A stretch of DNA of 21,549 bases from Sulfurimonas sp. GTDB taxonomy: Bacteria > Campylobacterota > Campylobacteria > Campylobacterales > Sulfurimonadaceae. Below are positions 7,313 to 15,371 of the stretch, one piece after another. Under the pieces are notes generated by a model that was not told the origin of the DNA, ran no database searches, and was given only the letters and a program-made list of their open reading frames with translations. The stretch covers positions 1 to 21,549 of the forward strand of contig NZ_JALOAA010000033.1 in assembly GCF_023229025.1 (NCBI RefSeq), read 5' to 3'. Each line of letters opens with the position of its first letter. Within the stretch, counting starts at the first letter, position 1. A program made the position numbers and the translations under genes.

Positions 7313-7879
7313 TTACACTTTTCTAGCTATTATTGCATCGCTTTGCATCTCAATAAAGCTAATTAGCTCAAATGATTTTCTCTTTAGTATCTGGTGATAT
7401 GTGTAAGCAAATATTGCAACAAAAATACCAGCAGCTGTTGCAACTAGTGCATCAGAGACTCCGCTTGCTATTACTGACATTCCGCCGCTACTCTGCCCTA
7501 TATGAGTAAATGTGTCCAATATTGAAACAACGGTTCCAAAGAGTCCGATAAAGGGCGTCGTTGAAGCAAATACCGATAATACGGAAAGACCCTTTGTAGC
7601 ATCTTTTGTAGCTGCTGATGCGGCAAGAGTTAAGATGTCTCTTGAACTATTTGTACTTGTTTTTATGAAATTGCTTAAAAAAGATTGTGTGTCTACGGTA
7701 GTTGCGCCCATAAGAAGAGCTTCTAGAGATCGGCTCTCTATCTCATGCCAACTATTTAAAGAAAAATATCTGTAGAAAAAGACCCAGTTTAGCACTATAA
7801 AGTATAGTGCCAATATCGCTAAAACTGCGAGTGTCACAGGGTGACTTTTTATATAAAAATCAATTATTTCGTTAATCAT
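7313..7879 (-). CDS. tolQ: TolQ/ExbB-family proton channel subunit
   Basis: 188 aa with three membrane helices (about 18-34, 104-126 and 138-162) and the MotA/TolQ/ExbB signature STTPFIGLFGTVVSILDTF (106-124). A cytoplasmic loop joins helices 1 and 2. It forms the inner-membrane pore around TolR. The ATG is 3 nt after the atpC stop with no Shine-Dalgarno, so it looks translationally coupled to the ATP synthase epsilon gene. ExbB is the alternative name; context favours the Tol system. Confidence 0.93.
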   Translation of the reverse strand: MINEIIDFYIKSHPVTLAVLAILALYFIVLNWVFFYRYFSLNSWHEIESRSLEALLMGATTVDTQSFLSNFIKTSTNSSRDILTLAASAATKDATKGLSVLSVFASTTPFIGLFGTVVSILDTFTHIGQSSGGMSVIASGVSDALVATAAGIFVAIFAYTYHQILKRKSFELISFIEMQSDAIIARKV

Positions 7880-7882
7880 AAT

Positions 7883-8275
7883 TTATAGTAAATTTTGTGC
7901 TGCCGACTCAAGTCTTGCAGTTGCAGCAGCAATTGCAGGATTATTGTCTTTAATAGATTCGATAAGCTCTTTTGCATTTTCAAGCGCTTTAGAAACAGCA
8001 CTTTCAGTCTCCCCGCGAATGGCTACAGCACCCTCTACTAATACAATAACCTTTTCTTCATCAACTTGGACAACACCCCAATTAATTAGAATTGACTCGA
8101 CTGATTTATCCTCTTTTTCAATATCAACTACGCCTGCTTCAAGCAGTGTAGTCAAACATGAGTGCCCAGCTAGAACGCCAAACTCGCCCTCTTCTCCGGG
8201 AAGAGTAACGCTAAGGGCCTCATCATTATAGATTACGCCGTTAGGAGTAAGGATTTCAAGTTTTAACTTATCCAT
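7883..8275 (-). CDS. atpC: ATP synthase F1 epsilon subunit
   Basis: 130 aa. The N-terminal beta-sandwich (about 1-85) contains LKLEILTPNGVIYNDEA and LPGEEGEFGVLAGHS, both typical of epsilon. The C-terminal part (about 90-130) is the two-helix region that can inhibit rotation (AISKALENAKELI-like, then AIAAATARLESAAQNL). It sits on the central stalk with gamma. AAGGA lies 5 nt before the ATG, 16 bp after atpD. It is the last F1 gene; tolQ follows after 3 nt. Confidence 0.96.
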   Translation of the reverse strand: MDKLKLEILTPNGVIYNDEALSVTLPGEEGEFGVLAGHSCLTTLLEAGVVDIEKEDKSVESILINWGVVQVDEEKVIVLVEGAVAIRGETESAVSKALENAKELIESIKDNNPAIAAATARLESAAQNLL

Positions 8276-8291
8276 GTTAGTCCTTTATGAA

Positions 8292-9686
8292 TTACTTCAT
8301 TTTTTCAGCTTTTTCAACCGCCTCATCTATACCACCAACCATGTAAAAAGAACCCTCTGGCATGTGGTCACACTCACCATCAAGAATCATTTTAAAGCCC
8401 TTAATAGTATCAGCTAAAGAAACATATTTACCCGGTGAACCTGTAAATACTTCAGCAACGAAAAACGGTTGAGATAGAAACTTCTCAATTTTACGAGCAC
8501 GCTCAACAACATTTTTATCATCTTCGCTAAGCTCATCCATACCAAGAATTGCAATAATATCTTGCAGGTCTTTATATTTTTGAAGTGTTTGTTGAACACC
8601 GCGAGCAACGCTATAGTGCTCTTCGCCTAAAATTTGTGGATCAAGCAATCTTGAAGATGAATCCAGTGGATCAACTGCAGGATAGATACCTTTTTCAGCA
8701 ATTTTACGGTTAAGAACGGTTGTTGCATCCAAGTGAGCAAAAACTGATGCCGGAGCCGGGTCAGTCAAGTCATCCGCAGGAACGTAAACAGCTTGAACAG
8801 ATGTAATCGAACCATTTTTAGTTGACGTAATTCTATCTTGAAGAGCACCCATCTCACGAGCTAAAGTCGGTTGATAACCAACAGCTGAAGGGATACGCCC
8901 AAGAAGTGCAGACATCTCTGAACCAGATTGTGCAAAACGGAAGATATTATCAATAAACATCAATACGTCAAGACCTTTCTCGTCTCTGAAGTACTCAGCC
9001 ATTGTAAGACCTGTAAGAGCAATACGGTTACGTGCTCCAGGAGGCTCACTCATCTGACCGTAGCAGAGTGCAACTTTGTCAAGTACGTTTGAGTCCTTCA
9101 TTTCGTGGTAAAGGTCATTACCCTCACGCGTTCTCTCACCAACACCTGCAAATACAGATAGACCGTCATGACCCATTGCAACGTTATGAATAAGCTCCAT
9201 GATGATAACTGTTTTACCAACACCCGCACCACCAAATAGTCCAACTTTACCACCTTTTGAGTATGGTGCTAATAAGTCAACAACTTTAATACCTGTTTCA
9301 AACATCTCTGTTGTAGTTGATTGATCAACTAAAGCAGGAGGTTGACGATGAATTGACCATGTAGGAGCATCTGTTACCTGCTCACCTTCATCAATTGTCT
9401 CTCCAATTACATTAAAAATACGTCCAAGTACTTTCTCGCCAACCGGAACTTTAATAGGAGCGCCGGTAGCCTTTGCTTCCATTCCACGAACAAGACCTTC
9501 ACTCATATCCATAGCAATTGTTCTAACACGACCATCACCTAGATGTGCTGCAACTTCTAGTACTAAACGAGTTACCGTACCTTCTAAATGTATATTAACT
9601 TCGATTGCTTCGTTAATAATAGGAAGATACCCATCAAAATCAACATCAACAACCGGACCCATAACCTGGCTTATTTTACCAATCAT
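8292..9686 (-). CDS. atpD: ATP synthase F1 beta subunit (catalytic)
   Basis: 464 aa from the start chosen here (468 if the ATG at 9698 is used). Walker A GGAGVGKT, then GERTREGNDLYHEM, and the RIPSAVGYQPTLA block are intact, as expected for the catalytic nucleotide site. The usual DELSEED lever motif reads DELSEDD. The upstream ATG at 9698 overlaps the atpG stop by 1 nt, but GGAG sits ideally, 6 nt before the second Met (9686), giving MIGKISQVMGPVVDVDF, which fits family N-termini better. Located in the ATP synthase operon between gamma and epsilon. Confidence 0.97.
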   Translation of the reverse strand: MIGKISQVMGPVVDVDFDGYLPIINEAIEVNIHLEGTVTRLVLEVAAHLGDGRVRTIAMDMSEGLVRGMEAKATGAPIKVPVGEKVLGRIFNVIGETIDEGEQVTDAPTWSIHRQPPALVDQSTTTEMFETGIKVVDLLAPYSKGGKVGLFGGAGVGKTVIIMELIHNVAMGHDGLSVFAGVGERTREGNDLYHEMKDSNVLDKVALCYGQMSEPPGARNRIALTGLTMAEYFRDEKGLDVLMFIDNIFRFAQSGSEMSALLGRIPSAVGYQPTLAREMGALQDRITSTKNGSITSVQAVYVPADDLTDPAPASVFAHLDATTVLNRKIAEKGIYPAVDPLDSSSRLLDPQILGEEHYSVARGVQQTLQKYKDLQDIIAILGMDELSEDDKNVVERARKIEKFLSQPFFVAEVFTGSPGKYVSLADTIKGFKMILDGECDHMPEGSFYMVGGIDEAVEKAEKMK

Positions 9687-9692
9687 ATTTTT

Positions 9693-9696
9693 CTCC
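9693..9696 (-). promoter_or_regulatory. Ribosome-binding site deciding the atpD start
   Basis: GGAG on the minus strand, 6 nt before the ATG at 9686-9684. It lies inside the first two codons of the longer reading from 9698, for which the nearest GGAG is 11 nt away. Confidence 0.6.
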
Positions 9697-9697
9697 A

Positions 9698-10585
9698 TTA
9701 TTTCATAGACTCCACACCGCTTATAATCTCTATAAGCTCTGTAGTAATAGCTGCTTGTCTTGCTTTATTAAACTCAACATTTAATGACCTAACCATCTCT
9801 TTTGCATTGTTTGTAGCTGCATCCATTGCTTGCATCCTAGCGCTATGTTCAGCAGCAACTGAATCGATTAATGCATAATACATTGCATATTGAACGTATC
9901 TATTTACTAAAGAATCCAACATCTTCTCTTCATCGTCGGATTCTATCTCTAGCATAGATTGCTCTAGCTCTTCGCACTCAAACTGAGTTGAATCGACCGG
10001 CAATATTTTATTAACATGCAACTCTTGAGTAATCATGTTTTTATAACCGTTATATACAATGTGAAGAGCGTCGATTTTTCCATCTTTAAAATCTTCGATA
10101 GAAGATATTATGAAGCTATCTGAGCCATCTTTGTCTGGCTTAGAACTAAGATTTACTACCGAATCAAAAAGTTCAACTTCATTGTATTTAAAAAACTCTA
10201 TGCCCTTCTTGCCGATTCCACGTAAACGCACTTTTACATTTTTTGCTTTATACTCTGCTAAAAGTTCTTTAACAGCTTTAATAGTTTGAATATTAAAACC
10301 ACCACATAAACCTTTATCAGCAGTAACAAAAACTATGTCAACAGTTTTTGGATCTTCAATCTCTAAAAAACATCGATTGTCCAATCCACCGATTTTGTTG
10401 CATTTTATACGTCCAGCAATTTCGGCAAGCACCTGATTCATTTTTGCAGCATAAAGACGAGAGCGCTTAGCTAGCTCTTCTGCACGTTTTAGTTTTGCAG
10501 TCGATACAAGTTTCATAGCACGTGTCGTCTTTTGAGTGTTAGCTACACTCTTAATCTGTCTTTGAATATCTTTCAAGTTTGCCAT
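9698..10585 (-). CDS. atpG: ATP synthase F1 gamma subunit (central stalk)
   Basis: 295 aa, normal length. The N-terminal helix begins MANLKDIQRQIKSVANTQKT and continues with KLVSTAKLKRAEE; the C-terminal helix ends KARQAAITTELIEIISG, the gamma signature. These two helices form the coiled-coil shaft that turns inside the alpha-beta ring; between them is the VTADKGLCGGFN Rossmann-like segment (about 97-108). AAGGAT lies 5 nt before the ATG and overlaps the atpA stop, suggesting coupled translation. Confidence 0.97.
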   Translation of the reverse strand: MANLKDIQRQIKSVANTQKTTRAMKLVSTAKLKRAEELAKRSRLYAAKMNQVLAEIAGRIKCNKIGGLDNRCFLEIEDPKTVDIVFVTADKGLCGGFNIQTIKAVKELLAEYKAKNVKVRLRGIGKKGIEFFKYNEVELFDSVVNLSSKPDKDGSDSFIISSIEDFKDGKIDALHIVYNGYKNMITQELHVNKILPVDSTQFECEELEQSMLEIESDDEEKMLDSLVNRYVQYAMYYALIDSVAAEHSARMQAMDAATNNAKEMVRSLNVEFNKARQAAITTELIEIISGVESMK

Positions 10586-10594
10586 AAGTTATCC

Positions 10595-12112
10595 TTACGC
10601 TACTATAAAGCTAGCTTTGAACTCTTCAAGTGCTTTTTTCATCAATGCTTTAGTGTCATCATCTACTTTAGAAGTACTTCTGATGTTCTCAAAAATCTGA
10701 GGATAAGTTGCCTCAATAAAAGGATACATCTCAGCCTCAAAACGAACAACATTTGATGGATCCATATCATCTAAGAAGCCCTCATTACCGGCAAATATAA
10801 TAACTACTTGCTTCTCAGCAGAGAGTGGAGAGAAAGGTCCTTGTTTTAAAACTTCTACCATTCTTTGACCACGCTCAAGTTGATTACGTGATGTCTCATC
10901 AAGGTCAGATGCAAATTGCGCAAATGCTTGAAGTTCACGGTACTGTGCAAGATCAAGTCTAAGTGTTCCTGCAACTTGTTTAGTAGCTTTAATCTGAGCA
11001 GCTCCACCAACACGTGAAACCGAAAGACCAACGTTAATTGCAGGACGAATACCTGAATTAAATAGTTCAGTCTCTAGGAAAATTTGACCATCAGTGATAG
11101 ATATAACGTTTGTCGGGATGTATGCCGCAACGTCACCGGCTTGTGTCTCAATAATAGGAAGAGCTGTTAAAGATCCTGCACCCTTCTCATCTGAAAGCTT
11201 TGCAGCTCTCTCTAAAAGACGAGAGTGGATATAAAAAACATCACCAGGATATGCTTCACGACCCGGAGGACGACGAAGAATAAGTGACATCTCACGGTAA
11301 GCAACTGCATGTTTAGTCAAATCATCATATACAATCAGACCATGTCTAGCGTTATCACGGAAATACTCACCCATTGTAACACCTGTATAAGGAGCTAAAA
11401 ATTGAAGTGCTGCAGCTTCTGCAGCTGTTGCAGAGACAATAATAGTGTACTCAAGTGCACCATGCTCCTCTAAGCGACGAACAATTTGAGCAACAGTTGA
11501 CTCTTTTTGTCCAACAGCAACATAGACACAAACAACGCCGTTACCTTTTTGATTGATAATAGCATCAAGAGCAACCGTTGTTTTACCTGTCTGTCTGTCA
11601 CCGATTATAAGTTCTCTTTGACCTCTTCCGATTGGAACTAGAGCATCAATTGCTTTAATACCGGTTGCCAAAGGCTCATGAACAGATTTTCTGCTCATGA
11701 TTCCTGGAGCTTTCTCCTCTACAAAACGAGTTTCAGTTGTCTCTATAGGACCCTTACCGTCAATCGGCTCACCAAGAGCATTTACTACACGACCCAGTAG
11801 AGCGTCGCCAACAGGAACTTTAAGAAGTTTGCCTAATCTCTTAACAGACATCCCCTCTTTTAACATTAATCCTGCTCCAAGAATAACAACACCTACAGTG
11901 CTCTCCTCAAGGTTCATGACTAAACCTCTTGTTCCCTCTTCGAACTCTACCATCTCCCCAGCCATAACGTTGCTTAGTCCGTAAACTTGCGCAACACCAT
12001 CAGCATAAGAGACAATCTTACCTGTCTCATTAATATCTATACTTAGTTCAAAGTTATCGATACGCTCTTTGATTATTGAGCTGATTTCATCAGCCTGAAT
12101 TTTTGCTACCAC
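10595..12112 (-). CDS. atpA: ATP synthase F1 alpha subunit
   Basis: 505 aa, usual length. The Walker A is GDRQTGKT (171-178), with the alpha-type Gln; PAINVGLSVSRVGG carries the alpha/beta family signature with the arginine finger region. Alpha subunits bind nucleotide at non-catalytic sites and complete the catalytic sites of beta. The start is GTG at 12112, supported by AGGAG 7 nt upstream; the only ATG nearby is out of frame. Residues 2-20 read VAKIQADEISSIIKERIDN, like other Campylobacterota AtpA. Confidence 0.98.
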   Translation of the reverse strand: MVAKIQADEISSIIKERIDNFELSIDINETGKIVSYADGVAQVYGLSNVMAGEMVEFEEGTRGLVMNLEESTVGVVILGAGLMLKEGMSVKRLGKLLKVPVGDALLGRVVNALGEPIDGKGPIETTETRFVEEKAPGIMSRKSVHEPLATGIKAIDALVPIGRGQRELIIGDRQTGKTTVALDAIINQKGNGVVCVYVAVGQKESTVAQIVRRLEEHGALEYTIIVSATAAEAAALQFLAPYTGVTMGEYFRDNARHGLIVYDDLTKHAVAYREMSLILRRPPGREAYPGDVFYIHSRLLERAAKLSDEKGAGSLTALPIIETQAGDVAAYIPTNVISITDGQIFLETELFNSGIRPAINVGLSVSRVGGAAQIKATKQVAGTLRLDLAQYRELQAFAQFASDLDETSRNQLERGQRMVEVLKQGPFSPLSAEKQVVIIFAGNEGFLDDMDPSNVVRFEAEMYPFIEATYPQIFENIRSTSKVDDDTKALMKKALEEFKASFIVA

Positions 12113-12119
12113 TACACAT

Positions 12120-12124
12120 CTCCT
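12120..12124 (-). promoter_or_regulatory. Ribosome-binding site for the GTG start of atpA
   Basis: AGGAG on the minus strand, 7 nt before GTG (12112-12110), in the 23-bp gap between atpH and atpA. An ATG in between is followed at once by an out-of-frame stop, so GTG is the credible start. Confidence 0.7.
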
Positions 12125-12135
12125 CTCGTTGAAAA

Positions 12136-12669
12136 TTAAATTGCTTTTGCAATATGTTCTATAATTTGACTATTGATTCTAGATTTTGAGAAACTAATCT
12201 CAACACCCAAATCTGCGACATCTACTTTTATTCCGTTAAAACTGCTTTTTTCAAACTTTAATGATATTTTTGAATTAAACTTGCTACCTAAACCAATGCT
12301 TAAATCATCTATAACTTTAGCATCAATATCGCTATTACTATAAACAGCTCCGCTATAACTTTTGTTTGTAATTGCAATATCTTTTCTCATCACTTCCGCA
12401 ACAGCAGGAATAATATTGATACGATTATGTTCAGCAAGTAGTTTAATCAGGTTTTCAACATCTTTAGAGTTAGTAGATTTAACTGCATCTAATAATATTT
12501 CTGATTTTTGCTGTTTACTTACATCAGGGTTGTTAATAATTTGGTTAAATTTTTCATTATTAAACGCTTCGGCTAAAACAGCAAATATAGAAGCTATATT
12601 TTGCATATTTTCCGCACTAGAACCTTGCTTGATAGCTTTTATATATCTTTTTGCGATTAACTCTTCCAT
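12136..12669 (-). CDS. atpH: ATP synthase F1 delta subunit (OSCP-type)
   Basis: 177 aa. The N-terminal helical domain (MEELIAKRYIKAI) and the C-terminal region (GIKVDVADLGVEISFS, then SQIIEHIAKAI) follow the delta/OSCP pattern. Delta sits on top of F1 and ties it to the peripheral b/b' stalk. Sequence conservation is low, as usual for delta; position between b and alpha is decisive. AAGGTG lies 7 nt before the ATG, inside the atpF end; the gap to atpF is 1 nt. Confidence 0.94.
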   Translation of the reverse strand: MEELIAKRYIKAIKQGSSAENMQNIASIFAVLAEAFNNEKFNQIINNPDVSKQQKSEILLDAVKSTNSKDVENLIKLLAEHNRINIIPAVAEVMRKDIAITNKSYSGAVYSNSDIDAKVIDDLSIGLGSKFNSKISLKFEKSSFNGIKVDVADLGVEISFSKSRINSQIIEHIAKAI

Positions 12670-12670
12670 C

Positions 12671-13189
12671 TTATGCCACCTTCTTTAAGATAACATTTGC
12701 CATTGCTTCTTTATCAAAGCTCTCATCACTTTGAGCAAGCACCTCTTTAAGTGTCTCTTCTACTACACTTCTGACCATTCTTCTTTGCTCAAAATCTATA
12801 AGTACGGCTTGCTGTTTTGACATAATTAAAATGTCTGCATCACATTGAGCCATAATGTTATCGTTTATAACTTTATTCTCTTTTTTTGAGCTAATTGCCA
12901 AATCTTGTGCAAACTTTTCAGCTGCCGATATTTTAGCAAGAGCATCCTTCTTCAAAGCTGCCGTCTCTCTTAATTTATCTTGAACCTTTTTCATCTCATC
13001 AGCAATCCCCTGACTTCTTGATGCAAAATAATTTTTGACAGGTTCAGCAACAAGATACCAAATTAGTCCGGCAAATAGTAGAAAATTGACTGTTCTTTGT
13101 ACTATATCGGTGCCTGTACTCTCTGCATTGCCATTAGATGCCAATGCAAAGGTTGATATCATTAGCATAAATACTAAAATTCTACTCAC
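12671..13189 (-). CDS. atpF: ATP synthase F0 b subunit
   Basis: 172 aa. Two hydrophobic stretches are visible: a short leader-like one (ILVFMLMISTFALA, 4-17) and the main membrane helix (VNFLLFAGLIWYLVAEPV, about 34-51). A long charged helix (about 55-150) forms the peripheral stalk. The leader looks like a cleavable signal peptide and resembles what I recall of Helicobacter AtpF. The start is GTG at 13189, with AAGGA 6 nt upstream; the overlapping ATG one base earlier runs straight into TGA. It pairs with the b' subunit encoded just upstream. Confidence 0.93.
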   Translation of the reverse strand: MSRILVFMLMISTFALASNGNAESTGTDIVQRTVNFLLFAGLIWYLVAEPVKNYFASRSQGIADEMKKVQDKLRETAALKKDALAKISAAEKFAQDLAISSKKENKVINDNIMAQCDADILIMSKQQAVLIDFEQRRMVRSVVEETLKEVLAQSDESFDKEAMANVILKKVA

Positions 13190-13198
13190 ATTACATCC

Positions 13199-13621
13199 TT
13201 ATATTTGACTAAATTTAGCTTTAACAGCTTCTTTAAACAGTGGAATCTGGGATTTTAAATCACTTCCCAACTGTTCACGAGTTTTAGCAAGCAACTGCTC
13301 AAACTCTAAGTACTGACTAGCTAATTCAGCTCGTTTTGCTTCTAACTTACTCTCTGCTAACTCTTTAGCATCCGTAATAACTTTCTCTCTTAAAGTCGCT
13401 GCTTCCAGCTTAGCGTTTGCAATTATTGACTTTGCTTTTGATTCAAGCTCTCTGATTTCATCATCATTAGATCCTACTTTTTCAAGATCTTTTTTGATGT
13501 CATCATCCCTTTTACTCATATATGCAAATAATGGATTGTAAAGCCAACTGTTTAGAGCGGCTATAAGCGAAAGAAATACAATTAATGTAGCTACAAGTAG
13601 TATCGGATTTATATCTAACAT
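13199..13621 (-). CDS. atpF': ATP synthase F0 b' subunit
   Basis: 140 aa. One N-terminal membrane helix (about 6-27, NPILLVATLIVFLSLIAALN) is followed by an Ala/Lys/Glu-rich helix to the end, the form of b-type stator subunits. Having separate b and b' genes (a heterodimeric stalk) is known from cyanobacteria, alphaproteobacteria and Campylobacterota. It is the first gene of the ATP synthase cluster, with a perfect AGGAGG 4 nt before the ATG and a TATAAT box just upstream. The a and c subunit genes do not occur here and must lie elsewhere. Confidence 0.93.
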   Translation of the reverse strand: MLDINPILLVATLIVFLSLIAALNSWLYNPLFAYMSKRDDDIKKDLEKVGSNDDEIRELESKAKSIIANAKLEAATLREKVITDAKELAESKLEAKRAELASQYLEFEQLLAKTREQLGSDLKSQIPLFKEAVKAKFSQI

Positions 13622-13625
13622 AGCG

Positions 13626-13631
13626 CCTCCT
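13626..13631 (-). promoter_or_regulatory. Strong ribosome-binding site of atpF'
   Basis: Perfect AGGAGG on the minus strand, 4 nt before the atpF' ATG at 13621. It sits in what would be a very short 5' leader of about 16 nt downstream of the TATAAT box. Confidence 0.7.
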
Positions 13632-13643
13632 AAAAGTTGCGTG

Positions 13644-13649
13644 ATTATA
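13644..13649 (-). promoter_or_regulatory. Putative -10 box of the ATP synthase-Tol operon
   Basis: Perfect TATAAT on the minus strand, 22 bp before the atpF' start, followed by CACGC. No good -35 is found at 16-18 bp; the upstream region is very AT-rich with T-runs, as in Campylobacterota sigma-70 promoters. It is the only good promoter candidate before this long gene series. Confidence 0.6.
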
Positions 13650-13693
13650 CTATGTTAAAATTAAAAGAATTGTTAAACTGACAAAAAAATTAA

Positions 13694-13723
13694 AAAATAT
13701 TTATATTTTATATAAAATATTTT
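13694..13723 (-). terminator. AT-only palindrome downstream of parB
   Basis: AAAATATTT (13694-13702) and AAATATTTT (13715-13723) are inverted repeats separated by 12 AT bases, in the 125-bp gap between parB and atpF'. With no G-C pairs it would be a poor terminator. It could be an AT-rich upstream promoter element or protein-binding site for the atp promoter instead. Confidence 0.2.
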
Positions 13724-13746
13724 AAATTAATTAGCATAAGTAGTTC

Positions 13747-14589
13747 TTAATTTGAAAAAAAGTTTAAAAATTTCTCTATCTGCTCTTCATCTTCAAACTC
13801 TATTGTTAAGCTTTTAGCAGAGTTTTTATTTTTAAAACCTAATTCAGATAATCTCTCTTTTAAACTACTAAAGTCATAAGAGCAACTCTCTGTCTTGTCG
13901 GATAAATCAGATTTTGAATTTTTTATACTCTTTATGGTTGCTTCAACTTCTCTTACACTAAGTTTTTGTCCAATTATTGAATTAACAATAAGCTGCTGCT
14001 GCTTCTCATCTAAACCAACTAGCACCTTAGCATGACCGGTACTTATCTTCTTCTCTATAAGTGCTCTTTGCGTTTTTTGTGAAAGTTGCAGAAGTCTGAT
14101 AGTGTTAGTAATGTGCGTTCTACTTTTATGAATTCTAGTAGATAACTCTTCTTGCGTAATTTCATGGAGTTTTATAAGTTCTCCGTAAGCGTGCGCAAGT
14201 TCTATAGAGTTTAACTCGTCTCTTTGGATATTCTCTATAAGAGCAAACTGTCTCATCTTCTGATCGTCGCTGTTTAAAATAATGGCGCGTATTGTCTTTA
14301 GTTTTGCCAATTTTGATGCACGCAGTCTTCTCTCTCCTGCAATCAAAACATATCCGTCAATATCCTCCGTTACAACTATAGGCTGCAGTAAGCCATCATT
14401 TTTTATAGATTCGCTAAGCTCATAAAGAGAGCTCTCTTCAAAGTGTTTTCTCGGTTGAAACGGATTTGGTCTAATATCTTTTAGAGGAATCTCTACAATT
14501 GAATCTTTTTGAGAAATCTCATTCTCATACGCCTCATCTATTTCACCTAAAAGTGCGCCCAATCCTCTACCTAATTTTTGTGATTTCAT
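13747..14589 (-). CDS. parB: Chromosome-partitioning protein ParB (Spo0J family)
   Basis: 280 aa. The start KLGRGLGALL is the conserved ParA-interacting tail. The CTP-binding/sliding region shows DIRPNPFQPRKHF (38-50), GERRLR (85-90) and ENIQRDELNSIE (119-130). A helix-turn-helix (about 145-168) contacts parS. The C-terminal 40-50 residues are the dimerisation domain. ParB loads at parS and acts as a CTP-dependent clamp to organise the origin region. Its ATG overlaps the parA stop by 4 nt. I found no complete parS in the window. Confidence 0.96.
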   Translation of the reverse strand: MKSQKLGRGLGALLGEIDEAYENEISQKDSIVEIPLKDIRPNPFQPRKHFEESSLYELSESIKNDGLLQPIVVTEDIDGYVLIAGERRLRASKLAKLKTIRAIILNSDDQKMRQFALIENIQRDELNSIELAHAYGELIKLHEITQEELSTRIHKSRTHITNTIRLLQLSQKTQRALIEKKISTGHAKVLVGLDEKQQQLIVNSIIGQKLSVREVEATIKSIKNSKSDLSDKTESCSYDFSSLKERLSELGFKNKNSAKSLTIEFEDEEQIEKFLNFFSN

Positions 14590-15371
14590 ACTTTTATAAT
14601 CGCTTGTGCTAAATTTTGATAAGAAACCGAACCTACTGATTTTACATCATAAAGAATAGCCGGCTTACCAAATGATGGCGACTCAGCTAATTTAACATTT
14701 CTAGGAACCACTATAATCTCTCCATTTAAATCTTTAAAGAGTTTACTATCAAAGTGCTGCTTTAAATCTGCAAAAACTTGTTTTGATAGATTGTTTTGCG
14801 CACTAAACATTGTTGGCAAAAAACCTCTTATATTTAATTTTTGATTTATAGACTTTCTTACAAGTTTTATAGTATTTAATAACTGTGCCAAACCCTCAAG
14901 CGCAAAAAATTCACACTGGATGGGGATTATTACCGAGTTTGAAGCTGAGAGCGCATTTATCGTCATAGGTCCAAGTGCCGGAGGGGAGTCTATAATGATA
15001 TAGTCGTAATCTTTTAGTACATTTGCTATTGCTTTTTTTAAAACAAGCTCGCGTCCTTTTGAGTTTTGTGCATCATAGTACTCTTTTTCTATTCCTACAA
15101 GCCCAATATTTGAGGGTGCGAGATGAAGAGTTGGGAGTTCTGACTTTAAAATAATATCTTTTAGTTTTTTTGTTCCGATTAGTACATGATAGATGTTAAA
15201 CTCATAATCGTTTCTGTGAAAGCCCAAAGACGTAGTAGCATTGGCCTGCGGATCTGAGTCTATTAAAAGAACTTTTTTTTCTGCAACAGCAAGCGAGGCA
15301 GCCAAGTTAACAGCAGTTGTAGTTTTACCTACGCCACCCTTTTGATTTGCTATTACAATTACTTCACTCAT
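14586..15371 (-). CDS. parA: Chromosome-partitioning ATPase ParA (Soj family)
   Basis: 261 aa. It opens with a deviant Walker A (NQKGGVGKTTTAVNLA, residues 9-24; signature Lys11 and Lys16) followed by DSDPQANATTSLG and IIIDSPPALGPMTINAL, all standard for chromosomal Soj-type ParA without an N-terminal DNA-binding domain. ATP-dependent binding to the nucleoid pulls ParB-bound origins apart. It overlaps parB by 4 nt and birA by 4 nt, so it sits within a tightly coupled operon. Confidence 0.97.
   Translation of the reverse strand: MSEVIVIANQKGGVGKTTTAVNLAASLAVAEKKVLLIDSDPQANATTSLGFHRNDYEFNIYHVLIGTKKLKDIILKSELPTLHLAPSNIGLVGIEKEYYDAQNSKGRELVLKKAIANVLKDYDYIIIDSPPALGPMTINALSASNSVIIPIQCEFFALEGLAQLLNTIKLVRKSINQKLNIRGFLPTMFSAQNNLSKQVFADLKQHFDSKLFKDLNGEIIVVPRNVKLAESPSFGKPAILYDVKSVGSVSYQNLAQAIIKV

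Noticed and set aside
8414..8608. Minus-strand 64-codon frame inside atpD
   Set aside because: Lies in another frame within highly conserved beta-subunit sequence; no independent evidence of translation.
11011..11020. CACGTGAAAC, ten bases of the parS palindrome
   Set aside because: Only one side of the 16-bp site matches; the sequence encodes the conserved SVSRVGG of AtpA, so it is explained by codon use.
12362..12688. Plus-strand 108-codon open frame over atpH
   Set aside because: Hydrophobic composition is what the reverse complement of Lys/Asn/Glu-rich coding sequence gives; atpH is well supported on the other strand.
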